Below, piece by piece: positions 54,640 to 63,167 of a stretch of DNA of 64,000 nucleotides. A program made the translations under genes and the position numbers. The notes under the pieces are model-generated. The model ran no database searches. It was not told the DNA's origin and was given only the letters and a program-made list of their open reading frames with translations. Every line of letters starts with the position of its first letter. The stretch's first letter is position 1. The stretch is from NCBI GenBank assembly GCA_030428615.1, contig JAUIDN010000004.1, forward strand, positions 62,001-126,000, given 5' to 3'. This stretch comes from Alphaproteobacteria bacterium (lineage in GTDB: Bacteria; Pseudomonadota; Alphaproteobacteria; Sphingomonadales; Emcibacteraceae).

Positions 54640-54662
54640 ACAGTTTCCTGTTTTCTTTATTG
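54640..54662 (+). terminator. Short terminator after tRNA-Gln
   Basis: AACAG / CTGTT with a four-base loop, starting directly at the tRNA 3-prime end and followed by TTCTTTATT. The stem is short but the T-rich tail and position are right. Confidence 0.5.
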
Positions 54663-54678
54663 TTGTAATTGCCGGCGC

Positions 54679-55215
54679 TTATTGGCGTCCGGTCGGGTAT
54701 TCAATCAGAAGAAGGTTTGCCCGACCATCCAGAATGTTCAGGCTCCAATCAAATGCATTTGCGTTAATGAAAGTGGCAATGTAACCACGGTCTGTGCAAT
54801 CCACTCCGTTTAATCGCGTCATGGCGTTCCAATTGGAGAATTTAGCGGCTTTATGGGATTGGCCGTCACTCCAAACCAGATCAGAATCTTCGCAAAAAAA
54901 GCGAAGGCCAATCCATGTTCTTTCCGGAAATATAAAATTTCTTACGATAAAAAGGTGGGTTTCTGGTCTGTTTATTGTTGCCAGTCGTCCGGAGATGCCC
55001 TTAAATCTATGGCTTGCAGCTGTCATTGAGGCCTGTTGCCAAGTATTGCTTTCTGTTCGAACAAGTTCAAAATAACTCTTAGTGGCAGAATTATAATATG
55101 GTCCGGCAGTGAATGTGCCGTCTTCACTTGGCGTGCGCCGATTGGTGTCGGCATAGGCTGCATGAGCACCGCAATAAAATACGATAAATAATAAAATACG
55201 GCTAATGGTTTTCAT
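54679..55215 (-). CDS. Secreted C-type-lectin-fold protein
   Basis: A 178-residue protein with a signal peptide (cleavage after Y-A-D, about 23) and one C-type-lectin-like domain: Y-F-E-L-V near 50, W-x-x-A-S-M-T-A-A near 60-68, a helix with L-A-T-I-N-R-P-E-T-H, W-I-G-L near 107-110, W-S-D-G-Q near 124-128 and W-N further on. Two Cys (about 114 and 146) could form the domain disulfide. The usual Ca-binding W-N-D is not conserved, so carbohydrate binding is uncertain. It stands between the tRNA and the epimerase gene. Confidence 0.75.
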   Translation of the reverse strand: MKTISRILLFIVFYCGAHAAYADTNRRTPSEDGTFTAGPYYNSATKSYFELVRTESNTWQQASMTAASHRFKGISGRLATINRPETHLFIVRNFIFPERTWIGLRFFCEDSDLVWSDGQSHKAAKFSNWNAMTRLNGVDCTDRGYIATFINANAFDWSLNILDGRANLLLIEYPTGRQ

Positions 55216-55283
55216 TTTAACATCACTAATTTCGATTAATTGACAACAACATTTGTTCTCAGAATATTGAAGTTATAATGCAT

Positions 55284-56381
55284 TTATTTAAATAAATTCT
55301 TAATGATATCTCTTATCCGTATGGCTGTTTTTCCATCCCAGTTTTCAGGTTTTTTTCCATGGATCCAGTCGCCGGACAAAACCTGGTCGACGTATTGGGA
55401 CAATTCCTGAGGCTTAACAAGCTTATTTGTACCTTCGGTTATCGTTATCGGTCTTTCCGTGTTCTCTCTTAGCGTCAGGCAGGGTATGTCCAGATAGGTA
55501 CTTTCTTCCTGAACGCCACCTGAATCAGTAATGATTAATTTTGCTGACCGAACCAAGCTCATAAAGGGTACATAACTAACGGGTTCAATCAAAATAAGGT
55601 TCTCGTGTTGTTGAAGGTCTCCCCAAAGATTGTTTTTCTCGAGGCTGTTTCGCGTACGGGGGTGAACTGCAAATATCAATTTTATCTTCTTTGAATTTTC
55701 GATTAAGCCATTCATAAGCGTTTTTAATATTTCCGGGTCATCGACATTGGAGGGGCGATGCAAAGTCACTACACCATACTGATTTTTTTTAAGACCATAT
55801 TTTGCGGGTGCATTTTCTGTTTTTATTTTTTCCGACAAGAGTTCGTATGAATCCATCATAATGTTTCCAACACGAATAATACGGCTATCAGGGTGGCCTT
55901 CATTTTTCAGATTTTCATCTGCATCGGGAGAAGGAGTCCAGAGGTAATCACATATAGCATCGGTAACCAACCGGTTTATTTCCTCCGGCATCAGTCTGTC
56001 GCCACTTCTCAATCCTGCTTCAAGATGAGCAACTTTTATGTGGAGTTTTGCTGCAACCATTGCGCAGGCCGCAGTTGAATTTACGTCGCCTACGACAACA
56101 AGAAGATCAGGCCTTTCAACATTCATACAGATGTTTTCATAAGCCATCATCACCTTGCCAACTTGTTCCGCATGGGTTCCCCCGCCAACACCGAGATGAA
56201 AATGAGGTTCGGGCAACATGAGATCCGCGAAAATATCGTCTGACATATTTGCATCATAATGTTGTCCTGTATGAATTATGCTGACTTTGCACCAATCCTG
56301 ATCAGCAAGAGCATGATAAAGAGGGGCTATCTTCATGAAGTTCGGGCGGGCTGCTGCAATGAGATGAATGTTTTTTGACAT
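55284..56381 (-). CDS. wecB: UDP-N-acetylglucosamine 2-epimerase, non-hydrolysing
   Basis: A 365-residue enzyme giving UDP-ManNAc from UDP-GlcNAc in the cytoplasm. G-D-V-N-S-T at 98-103, H-L-E-A-G-L-R-S-G-D at 119-128, P-E-E-I-N-R at 132-137, and later T-L-H-R-P-S-N-V-D and D-S-G-G-V-Q-E-E are the full motif set. AAGGA precedes the ATG. It supplies ManNAc units for the polysaccharide region; the matching dehydrogenase may be the TviB-like enzyme nearby. Confidence 0.93.
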   Translation of the reverse strand: MSKNIHLIAAARPNFMKIAPLYHALADQDWCKVSIIHTGQHYDANMSDDIFADLMLPEPHFHLGVGGGTHAEQVGKVMMAYENICMNVERPDLLVVVGDVNSTAACAMVAAKLHIKVAHLEAGLRSGDRLMPEEINRLVTDAICDYLWTPSPDADENLKNEGHPDSRIIRVGNIMMDSYELLSEKIKTENAPAKYGLKKNQYGVVTLHRPSNVDDPEILKTLMNGLIENSKKIKLIFAVHPRTRNSLEKNNLWGDLQQHENLILIEPVSYVPFMSLVRSAKLIITDSGGVQEESTYLDIPCLTLRENTERPITITEGTNKLVKPQELSQYVDQVLSGDWIHGKKPENWDGKTAIRIRDIIKNLFK

Positions 56382-56532
56382 ATATTTTTCCTTGGTTATA
56401 AGCCGGCAATTATCATTTCATTGCTCATCTGCCGTACTTGATCATTTGTGCTCTATTGATATATGTTTTTGGGTTTCATGAAAATAAGTTTTTTAAACTG
56501 ATTCTATTTCCATATTATTTACACAGGAAATT

Positions 56533-56712
56533 ATGGTTAACAAACTAGGTAAATTTCTCAAACTGGGACAATTTATAGTTAACATATTATTTTTTTTACC
56601 AATTTATTGGTTATTTCTGCAAAATAAGCGAATTTATGCTATTTTATTGCTCCTGAGATATCTGTTTTTGAGTGGATTTTTCGGATTGTGTTGTAGACGA
56701 GAGTTCTTTTGA
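56533..56712 (+). CDS. Small two-helix membrane protein candidate
   Basis: A 59-residue frame with AGGAAA 5 nt ahead of the ATG. It starts M-V-N-K-L-G-K-F-L-K and contains two hydrophobic helices (about 14-29 and 34-53) followed by C-C-R-R. The end resembles the membrane-proximal start of some acyltransferases, so it could be a truncated remnant. It lies in the 650-bp gap between wecB and the XrtA-type operon (56382-57034), in which I see no other gene; the remainder is AT-rich and must hold the operon promoter. Confidence 0.35.
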   Translation: MVNKLGKFLKLGQFIVNILFFLPIYWLFLQNKRIYAILLLLRYLFLSGFFGLCCRREFF

Positions 56713-57034
56713 GTTAGTGATAGTATTTGAGTATGACGGGTGGTGTGATTAATTTGCGGGCTTGGGCGGATTTAAAAAGAAGCCACTATAGAAAATCGTT
56801 ATACGGCGATTGGGTATGTTATCATATCAGCGCCTTTATTATTGCGTCCTGTAAATATTTAACAAAACATTATTATACATGCAAATTCCCTGGTTAGGTC
56901 TTGCGAAGAAATAAATCTGCATGAATTTTGAAAAATTTATAAAGATTTAAGAAAGTTAGACTAATAAGGAATGTAATACACCAGCTCAAAAGAATATGAG
57001 TTTTAAATTAAAAAAATAAAGAAGGAATTTAATC

Positions 57035-57691
57035 GTGGTAAGCCTTTTGAAAAAAATGAATGATACGGCAGAAAATATTGCCAAAATTTTTGCTGTTTTT
57101 TGTGTATCAGTACTAGCGGGATGTGCCAGTGGTGGTGATGGTGAATTGCCATCTGCGCAATTTGTTACAAGTAACGAAGGGCCAGGACCTCAATATGTGG
57201 TTGGTCCCCTGGATACTTTGGAAATCTTTGTTTGGAGACAGATTGAGCTTTCTAGACCCGTAACAGTTCGTCCGGACGGCCGTTTCTCAATGCCACTTAT
57301 TGATGATATCGCTGCAACAGGTAAAACACCTACTCAGTTGGCACGTGACATTGAAGAACAACTTTCACGTTATGTTCAAAGCCCGATCGTGACAGTGATC
57401 GTCGGGGGCTTCACAGGACCATTTGCACAACAAGTTCGTGTTGTTGGCTCTGCAACCGCTCCTCAGGCAATTCCATATAGAGCGAATATGACGCTTCTTG
57501 ATGTGATGATCGCTGTTGGCGGATTAACAGAGTTTGCATCTGGTAATGCTTCCACGTTGGCGCGCATCGAAAATGGTAGCCAAAGAGAATATACGGTTCG
57601 TCTTGATGATCTCCTTAAAGACGGTGATGTGTCAGCGAATGTGAAAATTGAACCGGGTGATGTGATTATTGTTCCGGAAAGCTTCTTCTAA
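57035..57691 (+). CDS. XrtA/PEP-CTERM-type polysaccharide export lipoprotein (TIGR03027-like)
   Basis: A 218-residue Wza-type export lipoprotein. Lipobox L-A-G-C gives C30; the Poly_export domain opens Y-V-V-G-P-L-D-T-L-E-I-F-V-W near 55-68 with V-R-P-D-G-R-F-S-M-P-L-I, and one SLBB unit follows to the end (L-L-D-V-M-I-A-V-G-G-L-T). It starts with GTG after AAGAAGGA. It is the first gene of the co-directional exosortase-associated set and would form the outer-membrane exit. Confidence 0.9.
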   Translation: MVSLLKKMNDTAENIAKIFAVFCVSVLAGCASGGDGELPSAQFVTSNEGPGPQYVVGPLDTLEIFVWRQIELSRPVTVRPDGRFSMPLIDDIAATGKTPTQLARDIEEQLSRYVQSPIVTVIVGGFTGPFAQQVRVVGSATAPQAIPYRANMTLLDVMIAVGGLTEFASGNASTLARIENGSQREYTVRLDDLLKDGDVSANVKIEPGDVIIVPESFF

Positions 57692-57708
57692 GCTTGCAAT
57701 CGATTTGG

Positions 57709-57735
57709 CGTGCCGACCAGTTTGTGGCCGGCACG
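57709..57735 (+). terminator. Hairpin between export and chain-length genes
   Basis: CGTGCCG and CGGCACG pair across a 13-base loop, 18 bp after the export gene stop. No T run follows, so it may partly stop transcription or stabilise the upstream message, giving more of the export protein than of the later products. Confidence 0.4.
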
Positions 57736-57848
57736 TTATTAAAAAAGAAATGGGTTTGTTCTTGGTATCTGGTTTGATCTGATGGGATCGGGATTTACAA
57801 AGAATTGATTTGAAGACAATAAAGAGTTTTATTTGAAAGTATAATAAG

Positions 57849-59441
57849 ATGAATGAAATTTATACTCAATTTATATCAATTTTGTATGGTATTTGGCGTA
57901 ACAGGAAAGTGGCCTTGGCTGTTGCTTGGGGCGTTTCGATCCTTGGGTGGTTATATATATCGCAAATACCCAATCAATATGAAGCCAAAGCGCGCTTGCA
58001 CTTTGATACAGACAAAGTGTTGACGCCGCTGATGTCTGATTTGACTGTAAATAACAACATTTACAACCAGATTCTTTCGCTTCGTGAGACTTTGTTAAGT
58101 CTGGACAATGTTGAGAAAGTGATTAAAGGGACCAATATTAAGAATCTGATTAATCCTACCGGTCAGCTTACTGAAGCTGAGACGGGCTTTTGGGTTAATG
58201 AAATTGTCGATAACTTTCTTATTCAACCAGAATCCATGACACTTTTCAGTATGTCATACTCACATGAGGATCCAATTATTGCGCATGGCGTTGTACAGGG
58301 TTTCCTGGATGCGTTTATGGGGGGTCAATTTGTTGACAGTTCTGTCGAACTTACTGGTGCGCTTCTATTCATTGAAAATCAGCTCGCCGATCAGGAAGCG
58401 AAGCTTGAAGCAGCGGAGAAAAAACGCTCAGAATTTGTTCAGGAAAATATGTCATTCCTATCAACTACGGGACAGACTTATTTCCAGCAGCTTAGCGCGG
58501 CCCGCAAAGAAGTATCAGACGTTCAGCTTCAAATAGATGAGCTGGAAAGCCAGAAGGCACAGATTATTTCATACCGTGACGAATTGCCACCATTCGTATC
58601 ATCCTTTGGTATTGGTCCGATGACAGGCGCACAGCGTGTTACCGTTGAAACAAGGATTGCCTCAATGGTTACGCAGTTGGATGCGCTTTATGTAAGGGGT
58701 TATAAAGATCAACATCCTGACGTGGTAATACTTAAGGATCAAATCAGGTCCCTTGAAGAAAAGCTTATGCAGGAGAAAGAAGATCTTGCACGTGCGATGA
58801 ACGACGGGGATACATCTGCGCTGTCTTCAATGGATGGTCTAAGGCCAAATCCACTATTTGATCAGCTCAGCATTAAACTTATTGATGCAGAAGGTGAAAT
58901 TGCCAAACTTCAGGCGCGTAAATTTCAAAAAGAGTCAGTGGTAAATAACTTGCTAGCACTTTCTCAGCGCGTACCGGAAGTAGAGGCGGAAGAAGCACGC
59001 TTAAATCGTGACTATGAAATCCTTCTGGAAAATTACAACTTGTTGCTTGGTAAACGCGAAGAGGCAAGAATGTCTCAGGTATTGGAGGACACTTCACAAG
59101 GTATCAATTATAGCCTTCTTGAACCCGCCGTTATTCCTACAAGCCCAGCAAGCCCAAATCGCCTGTTCCTGATTTCGCTCAGTGTTATAGTAGGGATTGG
59201 AATGGGAGCAGGTGTGGCGTTTATTATGAACCAGTTTCATAGTACATTTTCGTCAGAACAACGCTTGCGTGATGTATTTAACTTACCTGTCCTTGGGAGT
59301 GTTTCCGCAATCCTTTCAAAACAGGATGAAGCACTTCGTAAGCGTAACATGATTACGTCATCTGCGATGTTTGGAGGGCTGTTCGTTGCTAGTATATTTG
59401 TATACATCCTTTTGGAACAAATGAACTCTAGTGTGGTTTAA
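57849..59441 (+). CDS. XrtA-type polysaccharide chain-length determinant (Wzz-like, TIGR03007-like)
   Basis: A 530-residue inner-membrane protein. A helix at about 18-36 and one at about 432-455 flank a large periplasmic coiled-coil domain (about 165-350); P-x-S-P-A-S-P-N-R before the second helix is the usual Wzz motif. A third hydrophobic segment ends the protein (about 503-525). It would set polymer length together with the tyrosine kinase encoded next. It begins 157 bp after the export gene. Confidence 0.9.
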   Translation: MNEIYTQFISILYGIWRNRKVALAVAWGVSILGWLYISQIPNQYEAKARLHFDTDKVLTPLMSDLTVNNNIYNQILSLRETLLSLDNVEKVIKGTNIKNLINPTGQLTEAETGFWVNEIVDNFLIQPESMTLFSMSYSHEDPIIAHGVVQGFLDAFMGGQFVDSSVELTGALLFIENQLADQEAKLEAAEKKRSEFVQENMSFLSTTGQTYFQQLSAARKEVSDVQLQIDELESQKAQIISYRDELPPFVSSFGIGPMTGAQRVTVETRIASMVTQLDALYVRGYKDQHPDVVILKDQIRSLEEKLMQEKEDLARAMNDGDTSALSSMDGLRPNPLFDQLSIKLIDAEGEIAKLQARKFQKESVVNNLLALSQRVPEVEAEEARLNRDYEILLENYNLLLGKREEARMSQVLEDTSQGINYSLLEPAVIPTSPASPNRLFLISLSVIVGIGMGAGVAFIMNQFHSTFSSEQRLRDVFNLPVLGSVSAILSKQDEALRKRNMITSSAMFGGLFVASIFVYILLEQMNSSVV

Positions 59442-59462
59442 TTAATAAGAGAAGATTTGAAT

Positions 59463-60407
59463 ATGAACGTGAACGAAAAAAAACAAAAAACGAAGGAAAG
59501 CCTAGTTGAGCGGGCGGCGAGGAAACTCGCAGACAGCAAACAGGCTCCGGATATTCAATCCCAGACCAAAACTGCAAATGGTGAGTTGGTAAAACCGGCA
59601 AACTATAGCGCTACGGAAAACAGGGTCGAACCTTCTCTTTCGAATAAGGATAATTCCTTTAAAGAAGTGACGAAGACGATCAAGATTGATGAAGACCGTC
59701 TTAATGAGAAGAATATTCTGACGCTGAACAATGACAATGTATTGGTCGCTGAAGAATTCCGTCTTATCAAAAGAAGTTTGCTTATCAATGCTTTTACCGG
59801 CGGTGAAAATGCCATTGAAAATGGAAACATTATTATGGTCACAAGCTCACAACCGAACGAAGGCAAAACCTATTGCGCGTTAAGCCTCGCATTGAGTATG
59901 GCCAAGGAGAAAGACCTGAACGTCCTCCTTGTGGATGCTGATGTGGCGAAACCAGATGTCATGAATACCGTTGGGGTTAAAGGCGGGAAAGGTCTTATTG
60001 ATGTGATCGGTGATGACAGTATTGATCTGGCTGATTGCATTCTTAAGACTGACATTAGAAATTTAAGCATTCTACCTGCAGGTAAGAAACATTCTTTTAC
60101 TACAGAGTTACTCGCCAGTGAAAAAATGGGTAAATTGATAGACGAGCTTGCACAGCGTTATCATGACCGTGTGATTGTGATTGACAGCCCGCCTGTGCTT
60201 GCGAGTAGTGCATCATCCGTACTTGCGATGCATGTCGGCCAAATTTTGTTCGTTGTGGAGGCAGATAGGACATCTGAGGAGGAAGTCAAAGAGGCGCTCC
60301 AACTTATTAAAAACTGTGACCATATAAATTTGATTCTGAATAAGGCGCAGATTCACACTGGTAATAAACGATTTGGCTCCTATTATGGTTATGGTTATAA
60401 TCAATAA
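59463..60407 (+). CDS. XrtA-associated tyrosine autokinase (BY-kinase, TIGR03018-like)
   Basis: A 314-residue cytoplasmic kinase. A basic, disordered first 90 residues lead to the P-loop S-S-Q-P-N-E-G-K-T (128-136), Walker A-prime V-D-A-D-V-A-K-P and Walker B V-I-D-S-P-P. The C-terminus carries a Tyr cluster (S-Y-Y-G-Y-G-Y) for autophosphorylation. It pairs with the chain-length protein 21 bp upstream to drive polymerisation and export. The ATG at 59463 is preferred; TTG at 59457 is in the same frame. Confidence 0.9.
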   Translation: MNVNEKKQKTKESLVERAARKLADSKQAPDIQSQTKTANGELVKPANYSATENRVEPSLSNKDNSFKEVTKTIKIDEDRLNEKNILTLNNDNVLVAEEFRLIKRSLLINAFTGGENAIENGNIIMVTSSQPNEGKTYCALSLALSMAKEKDLNVLLVDADVAKPDVMNTVGVKGGKGLIDVIGDDSIDLADCILKTDIRNLSILPAGKKHSFTTELLASEKMGKLIDELAQRYHDRVIVIDSPPVLASSASSVLAMHVGQILFVVEADRTSEEEVKEALQLIKNCDHINLILNKAQIHTGNKRFGSYYGYGYNQ

Positions 60408-60442
60408 CAAATAAAATAAGATACTGTCAGGACAATATAAAA

Positions 60443-62056
60443 ATGAAAAATAAAGTCGGAACAGCCATACTTATGTCAGCTCTTGGAGCTATGGGGAGTG
60501 CGGCTTCAGCTTACGCGCAGGTTGCTCAACAACTTCCACCAGTTCCAGGACAGGGACAACCCGGTGCAGCTGCTCAGCAGGCCGGACAGACTGATCCCGC
60601 AACAGCGGCGGCCCAGACTGTAACCCCCGCGGGACAGGCCGCAAATCTGACGACGAATTTGCCAGAAGCTGTATTGACACAATCTGCTCAGTTTGGCTCA
60701 CAGCAGGGAACAATTGAGGAAAGTTGGATTATCAATCCGTCACTCACTGTAATGGAGACTTATACTGATGATGTGGATCTCGACGAAGCCTTTGCGCAAA
60801 GTGACTTTGTGACGACCACAACGCTTGGGCTACAGGTGATTACGGATGGACCGAGGTTCGACTTAAATCTGGATTACGCACTCAATCATCTTTTTTATCC
60901 GGGGCTTGATGGGGATAAAGATGAATTTCGCCATAATTTACAGGCAAATTCCAGTTCAGAAGTCGTTCGGGATCTGTTTTATTTTGACGCCGCGGCGGGT
61001 ATAAATCAGCAATTTATTGATCGAAGGGGAGCTTTCACTTCCGTTGCTGTCGCGCGCACGAACAACCGTTCTACCCTTACAATCGTTGACCTTAACCCTT
61101 ATCTGCTGAACCGTATTAATGGCAATTTCGCTACCATGAGGACTGGGTATAATTATAGTTATGTCGATAGCTCGCAGAATATAACACTTGATGGTATTGA
61201 TCTGGGTGGCGGAAGCACACAGTTCCATGAAGGTAGCATTATTTTTGATAGTGGGACGCGCTTTACAAAGACGACATGGAATTGGGAAAATATTTTCCAG
61301 ACGCAAAGAAGGACTAATGCAGAAGATCTTGATGTTTATTCATCAATTGTGACCGCTGAGTACCAGTATATCCGCGAAGTGGCTTTTATTGGATCAATTG
61401 GTTATATGAAGCGTATTGGTGACCAATTTGCGCAGAACTTTGACGGTATTGTCTGGCGTGTGGGCGGGCGGTTAACCCCAGGCCCAAGGACAATTGTTGA
61501 AGGAACATACGGAAAAGACTTTTTTGGTAATACCTGGGATTTTAATGGATCTTATCGGATTACGCCGAATTTGCTGTTTACAGCTAGGTATAATGATCAA
61601 TATCAAACATTTGCTGAAAATGCGCTCCAGAATTTCCAGGATGGCGTGATACAACAGCAGTTTGTAAGTGGACAGTTTTCGCGTTTCAAGGAATATACAG
61701 CAGGAATTGAAGGAACGCGGGGCCGTTCAACGATCACCATTACGGTGGCTCGCAGAACCACTGAATCAAACAATGTGGATACAAACTTTACACGTGATTC
61801 AGTCGGAATCGGGTGGACACGAAGATTAAGCCCCCGTCTGACGCTCAATTTAGTGGCCAACGTAATGGAAGATGATTTTGTAGGCGCAATACAAACGGAT
61901 AGGTTTATAAACCTGGAAGGGCGGCTTGACTATGCGCTTTCTGCAAATTTAACGGCGGCAATTGAATATATTCACACAAATCGTGAACAGGCGCTGTTTA
62001 ACTTTGTACCAAGAGGGTCGAATTATGTCAGTGTTTCAATCGGTTATGTCTTCTAA
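60443..62056 (+). CDS. XrtA/PEP-CTERM-associated outer-membrane beta-barrel (TIGR03016-like)
   Basis: A 537-residue protein with signal peptide (cleavage after A-Y-A, about 25), a Gln/Ala/Pro-rich linker to about 85, and a long barrel of alternating strands ending in G-Y-V-F. W-I-I-N-P-S-L-T-V-M-E-T-Y-T-D-D-V near 93-110 matches the family opening. It probably forms the outer-membrane polymer channel or anchor. The Q/A/P linker at 60530-60640 is compositionally low-complexity. Confidence 0.85.
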   Translation: MKNKVGTAILMSALGAMGSAASAYAQVAQQLPPVPGQGQPGAAAQQAGQTDPATAAAQTVTPAGQAANLTTNLPEAVLTQSAQFGSQQGTIEESWIINPSLTVMETYTDDVDLDEAFAQSDFVTTTTLGLQVITDGPRFDLNLDYALNHLFYPGLDGDKDEFRHNLQANSSSEVVRDLFYFDAAAGINQQFIDRRGAFTSVAVARTNNRSTLTIVDLNPYLLNRINGNFATMRTGYNYSYVDSSQNITLDGIDLGGGSTQFHEGSIIFDSGTRFTKTTWNWENIFQTQRRTNAEDLDVYSSIVTAEYQYIREVAFIGSIGYMKRIGDQFAQNFDGIVWRVGGRLTPGPRTIVEGTYGKDFFGNTWDFNGSYRITPNLLFTARYNDQYQTFAENALQNFQDGVIQQQFVSGQFSRFKEYTAGIEGTRGRSTITITVARRTTESNNVDTNFTRDSVGIGWTRRLSPRLTLNLVANVMEDDFVGAIQTDRFINLEGRLDYALSANLTAAIEYIHTNREQALFNFVPRGSNYVSVSIGYVF

Positions 62057-62064
62057 GGTTTGAT

Positions 62065-63147
62065 ATGTATTCAGAATTTTATAAACTGACAGGAAAACCG
62101 TTTCAATTAACACCTGATCCCAACTTTTACTTTGATAGCAGTACGCACCATAAGGCGATGGCGTATCTTTCATACGGTATTAGTCAGGGAGAGGGGTTCA
62201 TTATCATTACAGGGGAGATCGGATCGGGGAAAACGACCCTTGTTGGACGCCTGCTTCAAAGTCTTGATCCCGCTGAGTTTGTAACCGCAAAAATTGTTAC
62301 ATCCCAGCTGGACGCAGATAACATTCTAAAAATGGTTGCTGCCGCGTTTGGGATTGATATCACAGTGACCGACAAAGCGATAATGATCACCGAGATTGAA
62401 AAATTCCTGCGTAACAATAACCGAATGGGTAAAACGACGCTTCTTTTGATTGATGAGGCGCAGAATCTAACGACCCAGGCGCTTGAGGAACTAAGAATGC
62501 TTTCCAACTTTCAGGAAGGAAACAAGGCTCTTTTACAAAGTTTTCTTGTCGGACAGCCGGAATTTCGTGATAAATGGGCTTTCGATCCGGCGTTAGAGCA
62601 GCTTCGCCAGCGTGTTATTGCGACCCACCATCTTTCACCGATGACTGCGGAAGAAACAAAAGAATATATTGAACATCGTTTGACACTGGTTGATTGGAAG
62701 GGAAATCCTGAATTTTCCGATGACGGCCACGCGGAAATATATAGATATTCCGGTGGTGTGCCGCGGAAGTTGAATACGCTTTGTACCCGTTTGCTTTTAT
62801 TTGGAGCGATTGAAGAATTGGAAGTTATTGATGCGGATGTGGTTAAGGAAGTCCTGGCGGATATGGAAGAAGACAACTATGCCGCTTCTGCCAGTGCGAG
62901 ACTTGCTCAAAACAGCCATATAGCGGCAAATGAAACAAATGGTATAAATAAAACAAGTGCTAATGAAAATAACAGTTTGAATATTTCCGAGGAAGCAATT
63001 GAAGAAGCAAAAGAAGCGGGCCTGACAGCATCTGCAGAGCTAATGAAATTGAGAAAACGGGTTGTCAGGTTGGAAAAAAATATAAAAATTCATGATAAAA
63101 CCATCAAAGGCACGATCGACATCGTTGACGACCTGTTAAACGCGTGA
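62065..63147 (+). CDS. XrtA/PEP-CTERM-associated AAA ATPase (ExeA/TIGR03015-like)
   Basis: A 360-residue ATPase beginning Y-x-L-x-x-x-P-F-x-L-T-P-D-P-x-F. Walker A is G-E-I-G-S-G-K-T-T (50-58) and Walker B L-L-L-I-D-E-A-Q-N near 130-138, followed by the L-S-N-F-Q sensor region. The last 90 residues are a charged, coiled C-terminal extension (R-K-R-V-V-R-L-E-K). Related ExeA/GspA proteins assemble secretion pores. AAGG lies 6 nt ahead of its ATG. Confidence 0.92.
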   Translation: MYSEFYKLTGKPFQLTPDPNFYFDSSTHHKAMAYLSYGISQGEGFIIITGEIGSGKTTLVGRLLQSLDPAEFVTAKIVTSQLDADNILKMVAAAFGIDITVTDKAIMITEIEKFLRNNNRMGKTTLLLIDEAQNLTTQALEELRMLSNFQEGNKALLQSFLVGQPEFRDKWAFDPALEQLRQRVIATHHLSPMTAEETKEYIEHRLTLVDWKGNPEFSDDGHAEIYRYSGGVPRKLNTLCTRLLLFGAIEELEVIDADVVKEVLADMEEDNYAASASARLAQNSHIAANETNGINKTSANENNSLNISEEAIEEAKEAGLTASAELMKLRKRVVRLEKNIKIHDKTIKGTIDIVDDLLNA

Positions 63148-63167
63148 GGCATGGGTGTTGATTTATT

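Noticed and set aside
56733-56897. 54-codon plus-strand frame before the exosortase-type operon
   Set aside because: No ribosome-binding site, no hydrophobic or conserved pattern; probably chance.
60443-62056. PEP-CTERM sorting tail on a window protein
   Set aside because: None of the secreted proteins ends in V-P-E-P, a hydrophobic helix and a basic end; the outer-membrane protein ends in a barrel strand.
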